DNA of 5,791 nt from Bacteroidota bacterium (lineage in GTDB: Bacteria; Bacteroidota; Rhodothermia; Rhodothermales; JAAAOL01), in contig JAAAOL010000489.1 in NCBI GenBank assembly GCA_009908885.1, forward strand, positions 1 through 5,791, written 5' to 3'. The notes under the pieces were generated by a model, which was given only the letters and a program-made list of their open reading frames with translations, had not been told where the DNA came from and ran no database searches. A program made the position numbers and the translations under genes. This document shows positions 1 through 5,791 of this stretch, in pieces; the first letter of the stretch is position 1; each line of letters opens with the position of its first letter.

Positions 1-225
1 TCCGGGAACAGGTCGGACCACGAGTGGTTGCATGAGGCCCTGGGTACGGATGGACTGGGCGAGGGACGCGATCGTGTCGGCATCGAAGTCCTGGCGCGGC
101 TGATGCGGGTTGGGTTGGAGTTGATCGACGGCGACGTAGATCAAGCCATCGGCAACGGCGGAGGGCTCGGCGCAAGCGTATCGCCGACGCTCCGCTACAC
201 GACGGTGGTCGGCAACGAGGCGCAT
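1..225 (-). CDS. parB: ParB/Spo0J family partition protein, N-terminal fragment (runs off left edge; 5' end displaced)
   Basis: ParB proteins bind centromere-like parS sites, spread as CTP-dependent clamps and partner with the ParA ATPase in chromosome or plasmid segregation. Read on the minus strand from the first in-frame ATG (223-225), the frame is open to base 1 and gives 75 residues. From about residue 27 it is a classic ParB N-terminal domain: VDQLQPNPHQPRQDFD at residues 33-48, then LAQSIRTQGL at 55-64 and MQPLVVRPVPG at 65-75. The rest of the domain, the helix-turn-helix and the dimerisation domain lie outside the window. The residues before about 24-27 do not look like a ParB start: the usual short RGLGALI-type motif is absent and the DNA there codes for a beta-helix on the other strand. 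The true start is therefore probably lost, and ATG 225 is only the first available codon. A TTG at 142-144 is another in-frame candidate. Family assignment is very likely; functionality is doubtful. Confidence 0.82.
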   Translation of the reverse strand, partial: MRLVADHRRVAERRRYACAEPSAVADGLIYVAVDQLQPNPHQPRQDFDADTIASLAQSIRTQGLMQPLVVRPVPG

Positions 226-2307
226 CGGGGCGGTGGCATCTACGAGGGAGACACCGAGGCCTCCATCACGCTGGCTGCAGTCCTCGTGGCGAACAACACA
301 GCGGACGATCAGGGGGCAGACTGCTACGCGGACGTCGTTTCGGACGACTACAATCTCATCGAAAACGCGACGGGCTGCGACATCTCCGGCACCACGGCGC
401 ACAACATTACGGGCCAGGATCCGGCGCTCAGCCCACTGCAAGACAACGGTGGACACACAGACACCCACCTGCCCAAGTTCGGCAGTCCGGGCCTCGACGT
501 TATTCCAAACGGCACGCTCGACTGTGGCACGACCGTGCAGGTCGACCAGCGTGCGCAGCCGCGGCCCACCGACAGCGACGACAGCGGCACGGCCACCTGC
601 GACGTCGGCGCCGTGGAGCCGACGTACGACGAGATCGCACCCGTCGTGACCAACCTCGGCGACAGCGGCAACGGCTCCCTGCGCGGCGTGTTGGCTGCCG
701 TGGCGTCCGGCACGACGGTAACCTTCGATCCGAGCCTGAGCGGTCAGACCATCGACCTTACGAGCGGGCAGCTCACCCTCGACACGGACGTGACCGTCGA
801 CGCGTCGGCCCTGCCGGAGAGCATTACCATTCAGGGTGGACCGGGCCGGGTGTTCTGGGTCACGCCCACGGCGAACGCCACGCTCTCGCACCTCACGATC
901 CGGGGCGGGGATACGGACTTTGGCGGAGGCATCTCGAATGACGGCACGCTCACCGTCCGGTCGAGCACGATCCGGAACAACGAGGCCTCGGACCGCGGCG
1001 GCGGCATCGACAACGATGGCACGCTCACGCTGGAGCAGGTGACCGTGGAGGGCAATCGGGCGTCAGGAGGCGCCGGTGGGATCAACAACGACGGCCCGCT
1101 GACGATCCTCAGCAGCACCATCTACGACAACGAGGGGCAGCAGGGCGGAGATGGTGACGGCAATATTTACAACGCCGGCGAGATGCACCTCATCGGAAGC
1201 ATCGTAGCCAGCGGCGACGGCGGTGACTGCGTCAACGAAGGGACGCTGGGATCGGTGGCATACAGCCTGGTGGAGGATGGCACCTGCCTGCCCTCCGGCA
1301 GCACGACCAACCTGACCGGCGCCCCGGAGCTTGGCGCGCTTCAAGACAACGGCGGGGGCATGCTGACTTACGCGCCGCTGTCCGGCTCGCCAGTGATCGA
1401 CCAGGGATCGTGCAGCGGGACCACCACCGACCAGCGCGGGGAGGACCGTCCCTACGACGATCCGTCCATTCCCAACGCCGACGACGGCTGCGACATGGGC
1501 TCGGTAGAAGTGCCCGGCCCCGACGCCATCGACCTCGCGGTGTCCGCCTTCCTGGAAGGGCCGATGCAGTCCGTCCAGATGGCCGTCGGCCTCACCGATC
1601 ATCTTCCGGAGACGGATCCCTACTTCGGCGCGCAGAGCGTCCCGTCCGGCTACTTCACGAGCGACCCCGACGGGCAGCGCGTCGTGGACTGGGTCGTGCT
1701 GCAACTGCGCACCGGCGACCCGGCCAGTCCGCCCATGACCGTCGCCGCCGAGCGGGCCGCCCTGCTCCTCGACGACGGGACGGTTCTGGACACCGACGGC
1801 AGCCCGACCGTCACGATGGACGGCGCGTCCGGCGCCTACTACGTCGTCGTCGGCCACCGCAACCACCTCTGGGCGATGAGCGACGTCGCCGTCAACTGCT
1901 CCGGCGGCTCCTGCGGGTTCGACTTCACGGCAGGCACCGCCTACGGCACGAACGCCCTAAAAGACCTCGGCGGCGGCCTGTTCGGCCTCTATGCGGGGGA
2001 TGCTTCTGCCAATGGGCAAGTGCAAAACGACGACAAAAACAACTTCTGGCGCACCCAGAGCGGATCCTCTGGCTACCAGTCAGCCGACTTCAGCCTCAAC
2101 GCCCAGGTGCAGAACGATGACAAAAACAACTATTGGCGTGGCAATTCCGGGCGCGGCACGCAGGTGCCTTCAGCGTCCACCTCCAGTGCCTCGTTTGCAA
2201 CTCCCATACCCACGGCACGGCAATCCTCAGGCGCATTACCCGGCAGAGGATATCCGGCTGGGCAACGCACGAAGGGGGTAACACGCTCAGACAACAGACG
2301 GCCCTGA
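28..2307 (+). CDS. Extracellular right-handed beta-helix protein with two choice-of-anchor Q modules and dockerin-like C-terminus (5'-truncated)
   Basis: This is probably a secreted or surface protein; no catalytic residues are recognisable, so binding or adhesion is more likely than hydrolysis. Numbering from the TTG at 28: residues 1-42 are the antisense of parB and are unlikely to be real. Residues 43-198 hold the end of a first beta-helix (GNGGGL, RGGGIY) and its closing module (LQDNGG, VDQRAQPRP, CDVGAVEP). Residues 206-270 open a second unit (VTNLGDSGNGSLRGVL, TVTFDPSLSGQTIDL). Residues 285-395 are Gly/Asn-rich helix turns (GGGISNDGTLTV, GGGIDNDGTLTL, GGINNDGPLTI). Residues 432-495 are a second closing module (LQDNGG, SPVIDQG, CDMGSVEVP). 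Residues 500-655 match a conserved Bacteroidota C-terminal beta domain (VVDWVVLQLRTG, GHRNHLWAMS, KDLGGGLFGLYAGD). Residues 656-714 are a duplicated dockerin-like tail, followed by an unusual 45-residue extension. The frame is open to base 1, there is no signal peptide, and unlike the next two proteins it has no T9SS sorting domain. Real coding probably starts near 151, and the start codon shown is formal only. Confidence 0.72.
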   Translation: MHEALGTDGLGEGRDRVGIEVLARLMRVGLELIDGDVDQAIGNGGGLGASVSPTLRYTTVVGNEAHRGGGIYEGDTEASITLAAVLVANNTADDQGADCYADVVSDDYNLIENATGCDISGTTAHNITGQDPALSPLQDNGGHTDTHLPKFGSPGLDVIPNGTLDCGTTVQVDQRAQPRPTDSDDSGTATCDVGAVEPTYDEIAPVVTNLGDSGNGSLRGVLAAVASGTTVTFDPSLSGQTIDLTSGQLTLDTDVTVDASALPESITIQGGPGRVFWVTPTANATLSHLTIRGGDTDFGGGISNDGTLTVRSSTIRNNEASDRGGGIDNDGTLTLEQVTVEGNRASGGAGGINNDGPLTILSSTIYDNEGQQGGDGDGNIYNAGEMHLIGSIVASGDGGDCVNEGTLGSVAYSLVEDGTCLPSGSTTNLTGAPELGALQDNGGGMLTYAPLSGSPVIDQGSCSGTTTDQRGEDRPYDDPSIPNADDGCDMGSVEVPGPDAIDLAVSAFLEGPMQSVQMAVGLTDHLPETDPYFGAQSVPSGYFTSDPDGQRVVDWVVLQLRTGDPASPPMTVAAERAALLLDDGTVLDTDGSPTVTMDGASGAYYVVVGHRNHLWAMSDVAVNCSGGSCGFDFTAGTAYGTNALKDLGGGLFGLYAGDASANGQVQNDDKNNFWRTQSGSSGYQSADFSLNAQVQNDDKNNYWRGNSGRGTQVPSASTSSASFATPIPTARQSSGALPGRGYPAGQRTKGVTRSDNRRP
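145..180. other. Junction between antisense parB and beta-helix coding sequence
   Basis: Minus-strand ParB homology is good up to about base 150 (residues VADGLIYVAV). Plus-strand beta-helix homology starts at about base 151 with GNGGGL and continues as GNEAHRGGGIY. Both cannot be ancestral over the same bases, so sequence from two genes in opposite orientation meets here. The exact breakpoint cannot be fixed without relatives, because AEPSAVADGL on the minus strand could still be a ParB linker, which would extend the uncertainty to about 180. No inverted terminal repeat or target-site duplication was recognised at the joint. Confidence 0.7.
2017..2139 (+). repeat. Duplicated dockerin-like motif, 87-base period
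   Basis: QVQNDDKNNFWR (2017-2052) and QVQNDDKNNYWR (2104-2139) are near-identical copies exactly 87 bases (29 codons) apart, with a shared GACAAAAACAAC core in the DNA. The copies are preceded by GDASANG and ADFSLNA, which resemble the start of EF-hand-like calcium loops in dockerin type I repeats. In many Bacteroidota the same pair closes a protein shortly before a 'GSQVP'-type end, which here is GTQVP. Confidence 0.8.
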
Positions 2308-2329
2308 AAGTGAGTCATCTCACGCTTTC
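2306..2329 (+). terminator. Small stem-loop between the beta-helix gene and the next gene
   Basis: GTGAG (2310-2314) and CTCAC (2319-2323) pair perfectly around a TCAT loop. GAAA (2306-2309) and TTTC (2326-2329) extend the stem past a two-base bulge. There is no T-run after it, so it is at best a weak or partial terminator, or a processing or stability hairpin within an operon transcript. It lies directly at the stop codon of the upstream gene and about 25 bases before the next start. Confidence 0.25.
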
Positions 2330-2354
2330 CAAATATCAAAGAGCTTGCTCCACC

Positions 2355-3548
2355 ATGACACTGACTACGCTTCTACGTCTCCGGGTCGCTCCTCTCAAGC
2401 AGGTCTCGCATATCGTGAAAGCTCTACCGATTATGTCAGTGCTGCTGGTTCAGATTCCTTTACTTTTATTCTCACCAGCCCAGGCGCAGTCCATTATTTT
2501 CTCCTTTGGCAATAGTGAGGTCACTGCCTCAGGATTTGAGTTTGATATCCTCACTGCTACTGATGCCTCTGGTGTCAGCGATGGCGTGCGCGTCGGAGAC
2601 ACACAGGTCTATATCAATTACAACACGGATGGCTTTGGAAGCTCAGTGGCTACCACTGCTACGGTCACCGAGGGCGCGCTTCTCCAGAACGTAGCCGGCC
2701 AAGACGGCCACGAGATCGTCAGCGTTAGCGACAATAGCAGCAGCCGCTTAGCCATTACGACAAACTACAAGTTCGACGGCGCGGTGGACTTTTCGACGGA
2801 GCTTACGGAGTCGCCTCAGCAGCTCCTGCACATCGTGCTTCCAATTCAGGATGGTACAGAGACGGCGGGGCTTTCCTTCGAACTCGCCCTGATGGACGGG
2901 CAGCAGTACCAGGCCTCATCCCTGCTTTTTACAACCGTTCAGGCTTCAAATACGGATAATACCGTACTCCCCGTCGAACTCGTCGAGTTTACCGCGCAGG
3001 CGGACGGCGAGGCGGTGCAACTCCGGTGGGCGACGGCGAGCGAGACGAACAACGCCGGCTTCGAGGTGCAGATGCATGCGGCCGCGCCCGAGGCGGACGG
3101 CGGGGCCGCATGGCAGCCGCAGGGGTGGGTCGACGGATGGGGCACGACCGCTGAGCCGCAGCAGTATGCCTACCGGGTGGACGGGGTCGCGCCGGGCACC
3201 CATCGCTTCCGGCTGAAGCAGGTGGACTTCGACGGCACCTTCGCTTACAGCCCGGAAGTGGAGGTGACGATCGGGTTGGACGCGGCCTATCGGCTCACGG
3301 CGCCCTATCCCAATCCGTTCAACCCGGAAGCCCGGTTCAGCCTGATGGTGCGGCGCGCGCAGCACGTCGAGGTGGCCGTCTACGATGCGCTCGGTCGGCG
3401 CGTCCGGGTGCTGCACGACGGTCCACTCGCCGCCGGGACGGCGCGGTCGTTCGTCGTGGAGGGGCACGGGCTGAAGAGCGGCGTGTATTTCATCCGCGCC
3501 GTCGGGGAGACCTTCGTCGCCACCCAGCGCGCTACGCTGGTGAAATAG
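2355..3548 (+). CDS. Secreted T9SS-sorted protein with unassigned N-terminal beta domain
   Basis: This 397-residue protein would be exported by Sec and then carried across the outer membrane by the type IX system. Residues 1-44 read as a signal peptide: positively charged start, hydrophobic core IMSVLLVQIPLLLF and a cleavage-like end SPAQAQ. Residues 45-200 are a beta-rich domain I do not recognise (GFEFDIL at 60-66, GDTQVYINYNTDGF at 81-94), perhaps cohesin-like. Residues 205-305 are the beta-sandwich module common just before sorting domains (LPVELVEFTAQADG, LRWATASETNNAGFEVQ, FRLKQVDFDG). Residues 317-397 are a type A sorting domain (PYPNPFNPEARF, YDALGRRVRVL, GLKSGVYFIRA, ending TLVK). 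ATG 2355 is chosen because it supplies the charged n-region and has a weak AAAGAG 11 bases upstream. GTG 2415 (MKALPIMSVLL) and ATG 2433 are real alternatives. The frame is open back to 2133 but that stretch overlaps the previous gene and lacks secretion character. GC shifts from about 54% before base 3000 to about 74% just after. Confidence 0.85.
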   Translation: MTLTTLLRLRVAPLKQVSHIVKALPIMSVLLVQIPLLLFSPAQAQSIIFSFGNSEVTASGFEFDILTATDASGVSDGVRVGDTQVYINYNTDGFGSSVATTATVTEGALLQNVAGQDGHEIVSVSDNSSSRLAITTNYKFDGAVDFSTELTESPQQLLHIVLPIQDGTETAGLSFELALMDGQQYQASSLLFTTVQASNTDNTVLPVELVEFTAQADGEAVQLRWATASETNNAGFEVQMHAAAPEADGGAAWQPQGWVDGWGTTAEPQQYAYRVDGVAPGTHRFRLKQVDFDGTFAYSPEVEVTIGLDAAYRLTAPYPNPFNPEARFSLMVRRAQHVEVAVYDALGRRVRVLHDGPLAAGTARSFVVEGHGLKSGVYFIRAVGETFVATQRATLVK

Positions 3549-3553
3549 AGGTG
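3548..3553 (+). promoter_or_regulatory. Shine-Dalgarno site overlapping the upstream stop codon
   Basis: GAGGTG begins at the last base of the TAG stop (3546-3548) of the preceding T9SS protein and sits four bases before ATG 3558. The stop-to-start gap is nine bases. This fixes the downstream start and indicates translational coupling. It is the clearest ribosome-binding site in the window. Confidence 0.7.
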
Positions 3554-3557
3554 CCTC

Positions 3558-5441
3558 ATGCGAGATCACCGTACATGCCCCATCGGGCGACTGCTTGCTC
3601 TGAGCGTGATGATGCTCGCCTTCAGTGGCGGGGAGACGCACGCGCTGGGCGCGCCGAGCGCAGGGCGGGAGGCCGACCTGGAGCTGGCTCTCAGCGTGCA
3701 GCCGGAGGCCGCCCGCGTCGGGGAGGAAGTGGAGGTCTCGCTGGTCGTCATCAACCAGGGGCCGAGCAGCGCCACGGACGTCGTCGTCCACTACCGGGTG
3801 CCAGAGGGACTGGCGTTCGTGCGGGTCGAGTTCGAGGATGCCACGGACACCTACGATGTGGACCAGGGACGGTGGGAGGTCGGGACCATCAGCGACGAAC
3901 AGCTTCGCTCGCCTCCGTTCTGGAGTCTCACGATAACGCTCCGCGTCGAGGAGCCGGGGACGTATGTGCACGAGGCCGAAGTGATGGTTGCGTCCGAGCC
4001 CGACCCCGACTCGACGCCGGGCAATGGCGTGCTGACGGAGGACGATGCCGCCCAGGCGACGTTCGAAGCCCATCCGGCCATCGTCGATCTGCAGATAAGC
4101 AAAGACGACGGCCAGTCCGGCGCGGTAGGATCCGGAGACCGGCTGACGTACACGATTACCTATGCCAGCGTCGGCGGCCTGGCGAGCGGTGTGGTAATCA
4201 CGGAGACGCTGCCTGCACACACGCGCTTCGACGCGGCGGCGAGCACGGCGGGGTGGGAGCCGGACGGGGCCGCTACGTACCGCTACGCGCTGGGAACGCT
4301 GGATCCCGGCGCGGCAGGGGCGCTGACGTTTGCAGTGGTCGTGGAGAGCGAACTTCAGGCAGATGTGGAGGCGCTCGTCAATACCGTCACGATTGCAGAC
4401 GACGGCACGCGCGGGCCCGATGCCACGCCGGAAAATAACGTCGCGACGGTCGAGACGCCCGTGCGCCGCGCGGCTCAGGCCGACCTGTCTCTCCAGGCCT
4501 CGGTCGAGGAGGTCGCTCCGATGGTGGGGGCGACGGTCGGGGTGGACCTGCGCCTGCGCAACGACGGGCCGGATGCGGCCAGCGGCATCCAGGTGGCGGT
4601 GCGCCTGCCGGAGGGATGGGCCTATCGCAGCCATACGGCGGACGGTGTCTACGCACCTGAAGCAGCGACCTGGGAGGTGGCGTCGCTGTCGGCAGGAGAC
4701 GTCGCCCACCTTCGGCTGACGACGGAGGTCGAGCGTCCCGGGGCGCTCACCGGGGCGGCGGACGTCACGCAGGCCGCACCGGCGGACCCGGATTCGCAGC
4801 CCGACGGCGGCAGCGCGGAGGAGGATGACGCCGTCGCCGTCACGATCACGGCGACGCTGGCAACGCCTCCGTTAGCAGCGCCTGCCGATGGGGCCGCAGC
4901 GGTAGCGCTGCCCACGACGCTTTCCTGGGATGCTGTGCCCGGGGCGCGCCGCTACGAGGTGCAGGTGGCGCTGGCGGGGCAGTCCTTCGCGGAGGTCGTG
5001 GTTGCCGAGACGACGACGGAGACGATCCTCACGGTGGACTCGCTGGCGGCGGGGGCGCAGTACCGATGGCGGGTGCGGGCGCGGGCCGACGATCATCGCA
5101 GCGACTGGTCCGAAGTGCGCACGTTCGCTGTAGAGGGCTCTTCGGTATCCGCGGAGGGAGCGCCGGGATCGATTGCAGCGCTGACGTGGGAGCCGGTCTT
5201 CCCCAATCCCATCCGGCATCGCGCGCGCCTCCGCTTTCGCGTCCGCGAGCAGCAGCGGGTCCGCGTCATCGCCTACGACCTGACGGGCCGGCGCGTGCGG
5301 GCGGTCTTCGACGGGGTCGTCGGGCCGCATGCGGTCGTCGAGCGATGGTTCGAGGGTAGCGGGCTGCCGAGCGGAGCCTACGTGCTTCGGCTGCGCGGAG
5401 GCCACGTCCAGGCGTCCCGGCTGATATTCGTGCGGAGATAG
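3558..5441 (+). CDS. Secreted T9SS-sorted protein with three DUF11 repeats and a fibronectin-III-like domain
   Basis: This 627-residue cell-surface or secreted protein is probably structural or adhesive, with no enzymatic signature. Residues 1-29 are a signal peptide (RLLALSVMMLAF core, likely cut after THA). Three DUF11 domains (PF01345 family, 'conserved repeat domain') follow: about 38-170 (VVINQGPSSATDVVV, VPEGLAF), 174-300 (GDRLTYTITYASVG, ITETLPAHTRF) and 307-432 (LRLRNDGPDAASGIQV, LPEGWAYRSHT). The first and third end with acidic segments, DPDSTPGN...EDDAA and DPDSQPDGG...EEDDAV. Residues 434-526 form a fibronectin-III-like domain (PADGAAAV, LSWDAVPGARRYEVQV, YRWRVRARADDHRSDWSEV). Residues 545-627 are a type A sorting domain (VFPNPIRHRARLRF, YDLTGRRVRAVFDG, GLPSGAYVLRL), diverged from the more canonical PNPFNPE of the preceding protein. 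The start is set by the GAGGTG site four bases upstream. It is coupled to the gene before it, so both are probably made together and use the same T9SS, which is not encoded here. Confidence 0.9.
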   Translation: MRDHRTCPIGRLLALSVMMLAFSGGETHALGAPSAGREADLELALSVQPEAARVGEEVEVSLVVINQGPSSATDVVVHYRVPEGLAFVRVEFEDATDTYDVDQGRWEVGTISDEQLRSPPFWSLTITLRVEEPGTYVHEAEVMVASEPDPDSTPGNGVLTEDDAAQATFEAHPAIVDLQISKDDGQSGAVGSGDRLTYTITYASVGGLASGVVITETLPAHTRFDAAASTAGWEPDGAATYRYALGTLDPGAAGALTFAVVVESELQADVEALVNTVTIADDGTRGPDATPENNVATVETPVRRAAQADLSLQASVEEVAPMVGATVGVDLRLRNDGPDAASGIQVAVRLPEGWAYRSHTADGVYAPEAATWEVASLSAGDVAHLRLTTEVERPGALTGAADVTQAAPADPDSQPDGGSAEEDDAVAVTITATLATPPLAAPADGAAAVALPTTLSWDAVPGARRYEVQVALAGQSFAEVVVAETTTETILTVDSLAAGAQYRWRVRARADDHRSDWSEVRTFAVEGSSVSAEGAPGSIAALTWEPVFPNPIRHRARLRFRVREQQRVRVIAYDLTGRRVRAVFDGVVGPHAVVERWFEGSGLPSGAYVLRLRGGHVQASRLIFVRR

Positions 5442-5446
5442 GCGTT

Positions 5447-5509
5447 CGGTTCCGGCAGGAAACCGGGACGGAGCATCGGCGCGGGCGTCGAGTTTACGAC
5501 ACACCGTCC
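5447..5509 (+). terminator. Pair of inverted repeats in the gap before the DUF4112 gene
   Basis: The 94-base gap holds two possible structures. CGGTTCC (5447-5453) pairs with GGAAACCG (5458-5465) with one bulged A and a four-base loop. GGACGG (5466-5471) pairs with CCGTCC (5504-5509), enclosing GTCG (5487-5490) and CGAC (5497-5500) around AGTTTA. Neither is followed by a T-run. In DNA this GC-rich such repeats arise often by chance, so this is only a candidate end for the surface-protein operon. Confidence 0.28.
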
Positions 5510-5535
5510 GCCCCGGATCATCCAATGCCCCTTCC

Positions 5536-5791
5536 ATGGCCGAACGCCCACTTCCCGCTGACGCATCTACCGCCCCGCCCGACGATCCGCGCCTGCGCCG
5601 CGTGCAGCGCCTCGCCTACGTGCTCGACAACTCGATCCGCATTCCCATTATCAACTACCGCATCGGGGCCGACGTACTGATCGGCCTGGTGCCCGGCCTG
5701 GGCGACGTCATCGGGCTCCTGCTGGCGGCCTACATCGTCGTCGAGGCGGCTCGCTTCGGCGTGCCCCGCGCCACGCTCCTGCGCATGGCGA
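5536..5791 (+). CDS. DUF4112 domain membrane protein, N-terminal part (runs off right edge)
   Basis: The first 85 residues are visible and the frame stays open to the window end. A short Pro/Ala/Asp-rich leader (1-18) precedes the DUF4112 signature: LAYVLDNSIRIPIINYRIG (26-44), ADVLIGLVPGLGDVIG (45-60), LLLAAYIVVEAARFGVPRAT (61-80) and LLRMA. The family is a small bacterial membrane protein of unknown function, with the GLVPGLGD motif at the start of a hydrophobic stretch. ATG 5536 is the first start codon after the in-frame stop at 5422-5424. No good Shine-Dalgarno site is seen before it, which is common in Bacteroidota. It lies 94 bases after the surface-protein gene and has no obvious functional link to it; it may be a separate transcription unit. 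Confidence 0.88.
   Translation, partial: MAERPLPADASTAPPDDPRLRRVQRLAYVLDNSIRIPIINYRIGADVLIGLVPGLGDVIGLLLAAYIVVEAARFGVPRATLLRMA

Noticed and set aside
181..225. Treating ATG 223-225 as a genuine ParB start
   Set aside because: The residues it adds are Arg-rich, unlike ParB N-termini, and the DNA is well explained as plus-strand beta-helix coding. It is kept only as the formal start of the fragment.
285..1200. Repeated GGC/GGA-rich units as a DNA tandem repeat or CRISPR-like array
   Set aside because: The similarity is at the protein level (beta-helix turns GGGIxNDGTLT) with variable spacing and no identical DNA repeats or spacers.
1063..1866. Minus-strand open frame of 267 codons inside the beta-helix gene
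   Set aside because: The plus strand here has clear repeat turns and conserved modules. The minus product is Val/Gly/Arg/His-rich without motifs.
1410..2120. Plus-strand frame of 236 codons overlapping the beta-helix gene
   Set aside because: Extremely Arg-rich, a frame-shifted shadow of Asp/Gly-rich coding; no domain.
2133..2354. Upstream extension of the first T9SS cargo gene
   Set aside because: It would overlap the dockerin-like tail of the previous gene by 175 bases and bury the signal peptide 74 residues inside the protein.
2946..4709. Long open frame of 587 codons on the minus strand across the two T9SS genes
   Set aside because: It is Arg/His-rich with no recognisable domain, spans both well-supported plus-strand genes and their junction, and is typical of antisense frames in GC-rich DNA.
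5442..5535. Small gene or promoter before the DUF4112 gene
   Set aside because: No coding frame with a start and no Bacteroidota-type TTTG/TAnnTTTG promoter pair was seen in the gap; only weak inverted repeats.

Overview
The window (5791 bases, mostly high GC) looks like a chromosomal or contig segment from a halophilic or marine member of the Rhodothermota/Bacteroidota, in the Salinibacter-Rhodothermus neighbourhood. The evidence is two proteins ending in type IX secretion (T9SS, Por) type A sorting domains, a beta-helix protein ending in the duplicated dockerin-like 'DDKNNxWR ... TQVP' module common in that phylum, acidic GC-rich proteins, and a DUF4112 protein at the right edge. This placement is inferred from protein style; no rRNA or marker gene is present.

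Left edge (1 to about 156): the minus strand encodes the start of a ParB/Spo0J-type nuclease-like domain, running off the left edge. At about 145-180 this homology stops abruptly and plus-strand beta-helix coding begins. The plus-strand reading frame stays open through the antisense of parB, so a gene caller will fuse unrelated sequence onto the beta-helix protein. The junction means a rearrangement, an insertion into parB, or an assembly chimera.

28-2307: a large extracellular right-handed beta-helix protein with two 'choice-of-anchor Q' modules, a conserved Bacteroidota C-terminal beta domain and a duplicated dockerin-like tail. Its real N-terminus, including any signal peptide, is missing. 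2355-3548: a secreted T9SS cargo protein with a signal peptide, an unassigned beta-rich domain (possibly cohesin-like), a 'LPVELVEF' beta-sandwich and a sorting domain; its first half has clearly lower GC than its second. 3558-5441: a second T9SS cargo protein with three DUF11 repeats, a fibronectin-III-like domain and a sorting domain, translationally coupled to the gene before it. 5536 to the right edge: the start of a DUF4112 membrane protein.

The three central genes are on one strand with gaps of 47 and 9 bases and all encode surface or secreted beta-rich architectures, so they plausibly form one operon for cell-surface adhesion or matrix proteins. No enzyme active site, RNA gene, CRISPR array, transposase or tRNA was seen. 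I do not see a convincing new biological system. The strongest anomaly is the parB/beta-helix junction.
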